DNA of 7,934 nt, taken from an uncultured Planctomycetaceae bacterium. GTDB taxonomy: Bacteria; Planctomycetota; Planctomycetia; Pirellulales; UBA1268. The translations under genes were made by a program, and so were the position numbers. Shown here piece after piece: positions 6,165 through 7,934 of the stretch. The stretch covers positions 1-7,934 of the forward strand of contig CAISKG010000167.1 in assembly GCA_903885855.1 (NCBI GenBank), in the 5' to 3' direction. The notes under the pieces were generated by a model that searched no databases, was not told the DNA's origin, and worked only from the letters and a program-made list of their open reading frames with translations. Positions within the stretch are counted from its first letter, which is position 1. Each line of letters begins with the position of its first letter.

Positions 6165-7262
6165 ATGAAGCCGACCGACCGTCCCGACGCCCCCCCGGCC
6201 GCCCACCCCGGGGGGGAAGGCCGCCGGACCTCCAATCTCCGCATCCGCAGCCTCGAGCCCCTCGTTCCGCCGGCCCGGCTGATGGCGCTCTTGCCGCTCG
6301 ACGACGCGGCCACCGACACGATCGTCGCCGGCCGCGGCGCCGTGGAGCGGATCCTCTCCGGGGAGGACCGGCGTCTGCTGGCGGTCGTCGGCCCCTGCTC
6401 GATCCACGACGTCGAGGCCGCCCGCGAGTACGCCCGCCGGCTCGTGGCCCTGGCCGCCCGGGTCGAGGACCGCCTGCTCGTGGTGATGCGGGTCTATTTC
6501 GAGAAGCCGCGCACCACCGTCGGCTGGAAGGGGCTGATCAACGACCCCCACCTCGACGACAGCTTCGACGTGGCCACGGGTCTGCGGATCGCCAGGGCGC
6601 TGCTGATCGAGATCGCCGGCCTGGGGATGGCGACGGCGACCGAGTTCCTCGAGCCGATCACCCCCCAGTACATCGCCGACACCATCGTGCTCGGGGCGAT
6701 CGGGGCCCGGACGACCGAGTCCCCCACGCACCGCCAGATGGCCAGCGGCCTCTCCATGCCGGTGGGCTTCAAGAACGCCACCGACGGCTCGCTCCAGGTG
6801 GCGGTCGACGCCATGCAGTCGGCCCGGACGCCGCACAGCTTCCTCGGCATCGACAACAACGGCGGCACGTGCGTCGTGTCGACCAGCGGCAACCCGTGGG
6901 GGGTGCTGATGCTCCGCGGCGGCCGCGGCGGGTCGAACTACGCCCCCGAGGTGCTCGTCGAGGCCCGCACGCGACTGGAGGCCGCCGGCCTGCCGCCGCG
7001 CGTGATCGTCGATTGCAGCCATGCCAACTCCGGCAAGGATCCGGCGCGGCAGTCCATCGTGTGGCGCGACGTCCTCGCGCAGCGGGTCGCGGGCGACCAC
7101 TCGATCATGGGGATGATGCTCGAGAGCAACATCCACGCCGGCAGCCAGCCGGCCACCTCCGACCGCTCCCGACTCGCCTACGGGGTGTCGATCACCGACG
7201 GGTGCATCGGCTGGGAGGAGACGGAGCAGCTCATGCTCGAAGCCCACGCCGAGCTCGGCTAG
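6165..7262 (+). CDS. aroF: 3-deoxy-7-phosphoheptulonate (DAHP) synthase, class I alpha (AroF/AroG/AroH type)
   Basis: 365 residues against about 350 in the E. coli isozymes. The cytoplasmic metalloenzyme condenses phosphoenolpyruvate with erythrose 4-phosphate, the first step of the shikimate pathway to Phe, Tyr and Trp. Family motifs run throughout: VVGPCSIHD (74-82), VMRVYFEKPRTTVGWKGLINDPH (107-129), EFLEPITPQYIAD (160-172), GAIGARTTES (177-186), GLSMPVGFKNATDGS (195-209), RGG (251-253), DCSHANS (283-289) and VSITDGCIGWE (341-351). Metal ligands known in AroG align with Cys78, His286, Glu320 and Asp345; the substrate-site KPRT is at 114-117 and Lys203 is present. The sequence reads closer to AroF/AroH than AroG in places, but isozyme and feedback effector cannot be decided. 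The first 22 residues are an extra Pro/Gly-rich extension before the usual LRI segment. The site GGAGG ends one base before ATG, too close for normal use; GGGGAG at 6147-6152 is 12 bases away. It is divergent from ilvB. Confidence 0.96.
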   Translation: MKPTDRPDAPPAAHPGGEGRRTSNLRIRSLEPLVPPARLMALLPLDDAATDTIVAGRGAVERILSGEDRRLLAVVGPCSIHDVEAAREYARRLVALAARVEDRLLVVMRVYFEKPRTTVGWKGLINDPHLDDSFDVATGLRIARALLIEIAGLGMATATEFLEPITPQYIADTIVLGAIGARTTESPTHRQMASGLSMPVGFKNATDGSLQVAVDAMQSARTPHSFLGIDNNGGTCVVSTSGNPWGVLMLRGGRGGSNYAPEVLVEARTRLEAAGLPPRVIVDCSHANSGKDPARQSIVWRDVLAQRVAGDHSIMGMMLESNIHAGSQPATSDRSRLAYGVSITDGCIGWEETEQLMLEAHAELG

Positions 7263-7386
7263 CTGGCCGTGGAAAAAGTCGAGCGGCGCCGTGCCGATGG
7301 CGCGGGTCGTGAGGGCCGTGCGCACCGCGCGACCGGCATCTCCCGCGCCTCCATCCCGGTCGCCTGCATGCGCGCCGATTGCGGGT

Positions 7387-7395
7387 TAGGCTGGA
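7387..7395 (+). promoter_or_regulatory. Promoter-like motif TAGGCTGGA upstream of the last gene
   Basis: TAGGCT resembles a -10 element and the nine-base string matches TAGATTGGA before the DAHP synthase gene at seven positions. It also follows a TTGCGGGT-like context (GATTGCGGGT, 7377-7386). Transcription from here would give a leader of about 115 bases containing the GC palindrome at 7426-7454. Evidence is similarity only. Confidence 0.25.
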
Positions 7396-7425
7396 CAGGT
7401 CGAGATTGACGGCCGCTGCCCCGTC

Positions 7426-7454
7426 CGCCGGCGCCGCCGCGGCGGCCGCCGGCG
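7426..7454. other. 29-base GC-only imperfect palindrome in the gap before the last gene
   Basis: CGCCGGCG at 7426-7433 pairs with the same self-complementary octamer at 7447-7454. Inside, CCGCCG (7434-7439) is followed by CGGCGG (7440-7445), with only C7446 unpaired. As RNA this gives about twelve G:C pairs with a four-base loop, the strongest hairpin I see in the window. It has no following T-run. It lies 164 bases after the DAHP synthase stop and 58 bases before the next ATG, so it could be a leader structure, a transcript end or a protein-binding palindrome. The rest of 7263-7512 shows nothing definite. Confidence 0.45.
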
Positions 7455-7512
7455 CGACCGCCACGGCCCTGTCCCGCTCCTCCCGCCCCGGCCCCTCCGC
7501 GCTCGTCCCGCC

Positions 7513-7934
7513 ATGCCCCCGGACCGCGACGACCTGATCGACGGCGTGGTCGGACTGCTCCAGCAGTTCGGCCTCGAACTGGCGTTCATCGATCCGGTGG
7601 AGGAGAACAAGGTCGAGCGGATCGCCCCGCTCCTGGAGCGCCTCGAGGACCTCATCGGCGAAGCCGACGATCTGCCCGAGCCGGTCGTGATGGCGATGAT
7701 CGCCATCCGCCGCTGGGTGGACGACCGGATCGCCGTCGACCGCTGCCTGAACGCCGAGACGATCCTCCTCTTCCAGGAGTGGCAGCCCTGGATGATCGCC
7801 GCCGTGACCGCCTGGAAACGCAGGCAGGCCGTGGCGGCCGCACCCGCCGCCTGGGCACGCGGGGCGAGGCCGTCGATCTGGCCCACCCCCGAGGAAGCCG
7901 ACGCTCCCGCCGCCCCGGCGCCGCCCGGCGCGCC
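7513..7934 (+). CDS. N-terminal part of an unrecognised helical, Trp-rich protein (3' end outside the window)
   Basis: From ATG 7513 the frame is open for 140 codons to the right edge. It is the only ATG/GTG/TTG in this frame after the stop TAG 7387-7389 and before the conserved-looking sequence begins. Residues 1-110 read as amphipathic helices, with hydrophobic spacing typical of a folded bundle: DLIDGVVGLLQQFGLELAFI (7-26), VERIAPLLERLEDLIGEADDL (34-54), VVMAMIAIRRWVDDRIAVDRCL (58-79) and AETILLFQEWQPWMIAAVTAWK (81-102). Trp occurs at 69, 90, 93, 101, 114 and 123. From about 124 it becomes Pro/Ala/Glu-rich (DAPAAPAPPGA), probably a linker to another domain beyond the edge. No signal peptide or membrane segment is seen, so it is probably cytoplasmic. 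No Shine-Dalgarno site precedes the ATG (the upstream bases are C-rich). I do not recognise the family. The absence of any histidine argues against a histidine phosphotransfer domain. Confidence 0.75.
   Translation, partial: MPPDRDDLIDGVVGLLQQFGLELAFIDPVEENKVERIAPLLERLEDLIGEADDLPEPVVMAMIAIRRWVDDRIAVDRCLNAETILLFQEWQPWMIAAVTAWKRRQAVAAAPAAWARGARPSIWPTPEEADAPAAPAPPGA

Noticed and set aside
6041..6319. Longer N-terminus for acetolactate synthase, starting at 6319
   Set aside because: The 93 extra codons are Arg/Pro-rich, unlike any family member or transit peptide expected in bacteria; they cover the divergent promoter and overlap the neighbour's coding start, and a proper ribosome binding site precedes 6040.
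3957..7325. 1122-codon open frame on the - strand spanning three gene positions
   Set aside because: It runs antisense to the DAHP synthase and in a wrong frame through ilvB; the product is His/Arg/Gly-rich with no motif, whereas the real frames carry complete family motifs.
7513..7860. Histidine phosphotransfer (CheA-type) domain for the last gene
   Set aside because: The helical bundle pattern suggested it, but there is no histidine in the visible sequence, so the phospho-acceptor is missing.

Overview
The window is very GC-rich (by eye around 70%) with strong G/C preference at third codon positions. It contains two ordinary biosynthetic enzymes and several poorly characterised, low-complexity proteins. 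The style suggests a planctomycete-like bacterium: exported or anchored proteins with Gly/Pro/Met repeats, an exported helical-repeat protein ending DPFGGK, few Shine-Dalgarno sites and a plant-like acetolactate synthase. That placement is an inference from style; no marker gene is present.

Left part (1-4122), all on the + strand. The window opens in the Pro/Ala-repeat C-terminus of an unidentified protein ending at 164. After 71 bases comes a 775-residue protein (236-2563) with one N-terminal membrane anchor, a Lys/Gln-rich stretch, a Met/Gly/Pro 12-residue tandem repeat, a fibronectin-III-like beta segment and a Gly/Pro tail. After a further 110 bases comes a 482-residue exported helical-repeat protein or lipoprotein (2674-4122). 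The three genes could form one transcription unit for an envelope function, which the sequence does not identify.

Middle and right part (4123-7262). A convergent gap holding one GC-rich hairpin separates the left block from ilvB, which lies on the - strand (6040-4268) and encodes the large, catalytic subunit of acetolactate synthase (branched-chain amino acids). Divergent from it across 124 bases is a class I DAHP synthase gene on the + strand (6165-7262), the first step of the shikimate pathway. Two committed-step amino-acid enzymes therefore share one short divergent control region containing a perfect 7-bp inverted repeat with arms 22 bases apart.

Right edge (7263-7934). A 250-base gap contains a promoter-like motif and a 29-base GC palindrome. 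It leads to a further + strand gene (7513 to the edge) encoding an unrecognised helical, Trp-rich N-terminal domain followed by a Pro/Ala linker; the gene is cut by the window end.

I found no tRNA, rRNA, CRISPR array, insertion sequence, recombinase or phage gene. No convincing new multi-gene system is visible. The least explained parts are the anchored Met-repeat protein with its exported helical neighbour, and the truncated gene at the right edge.
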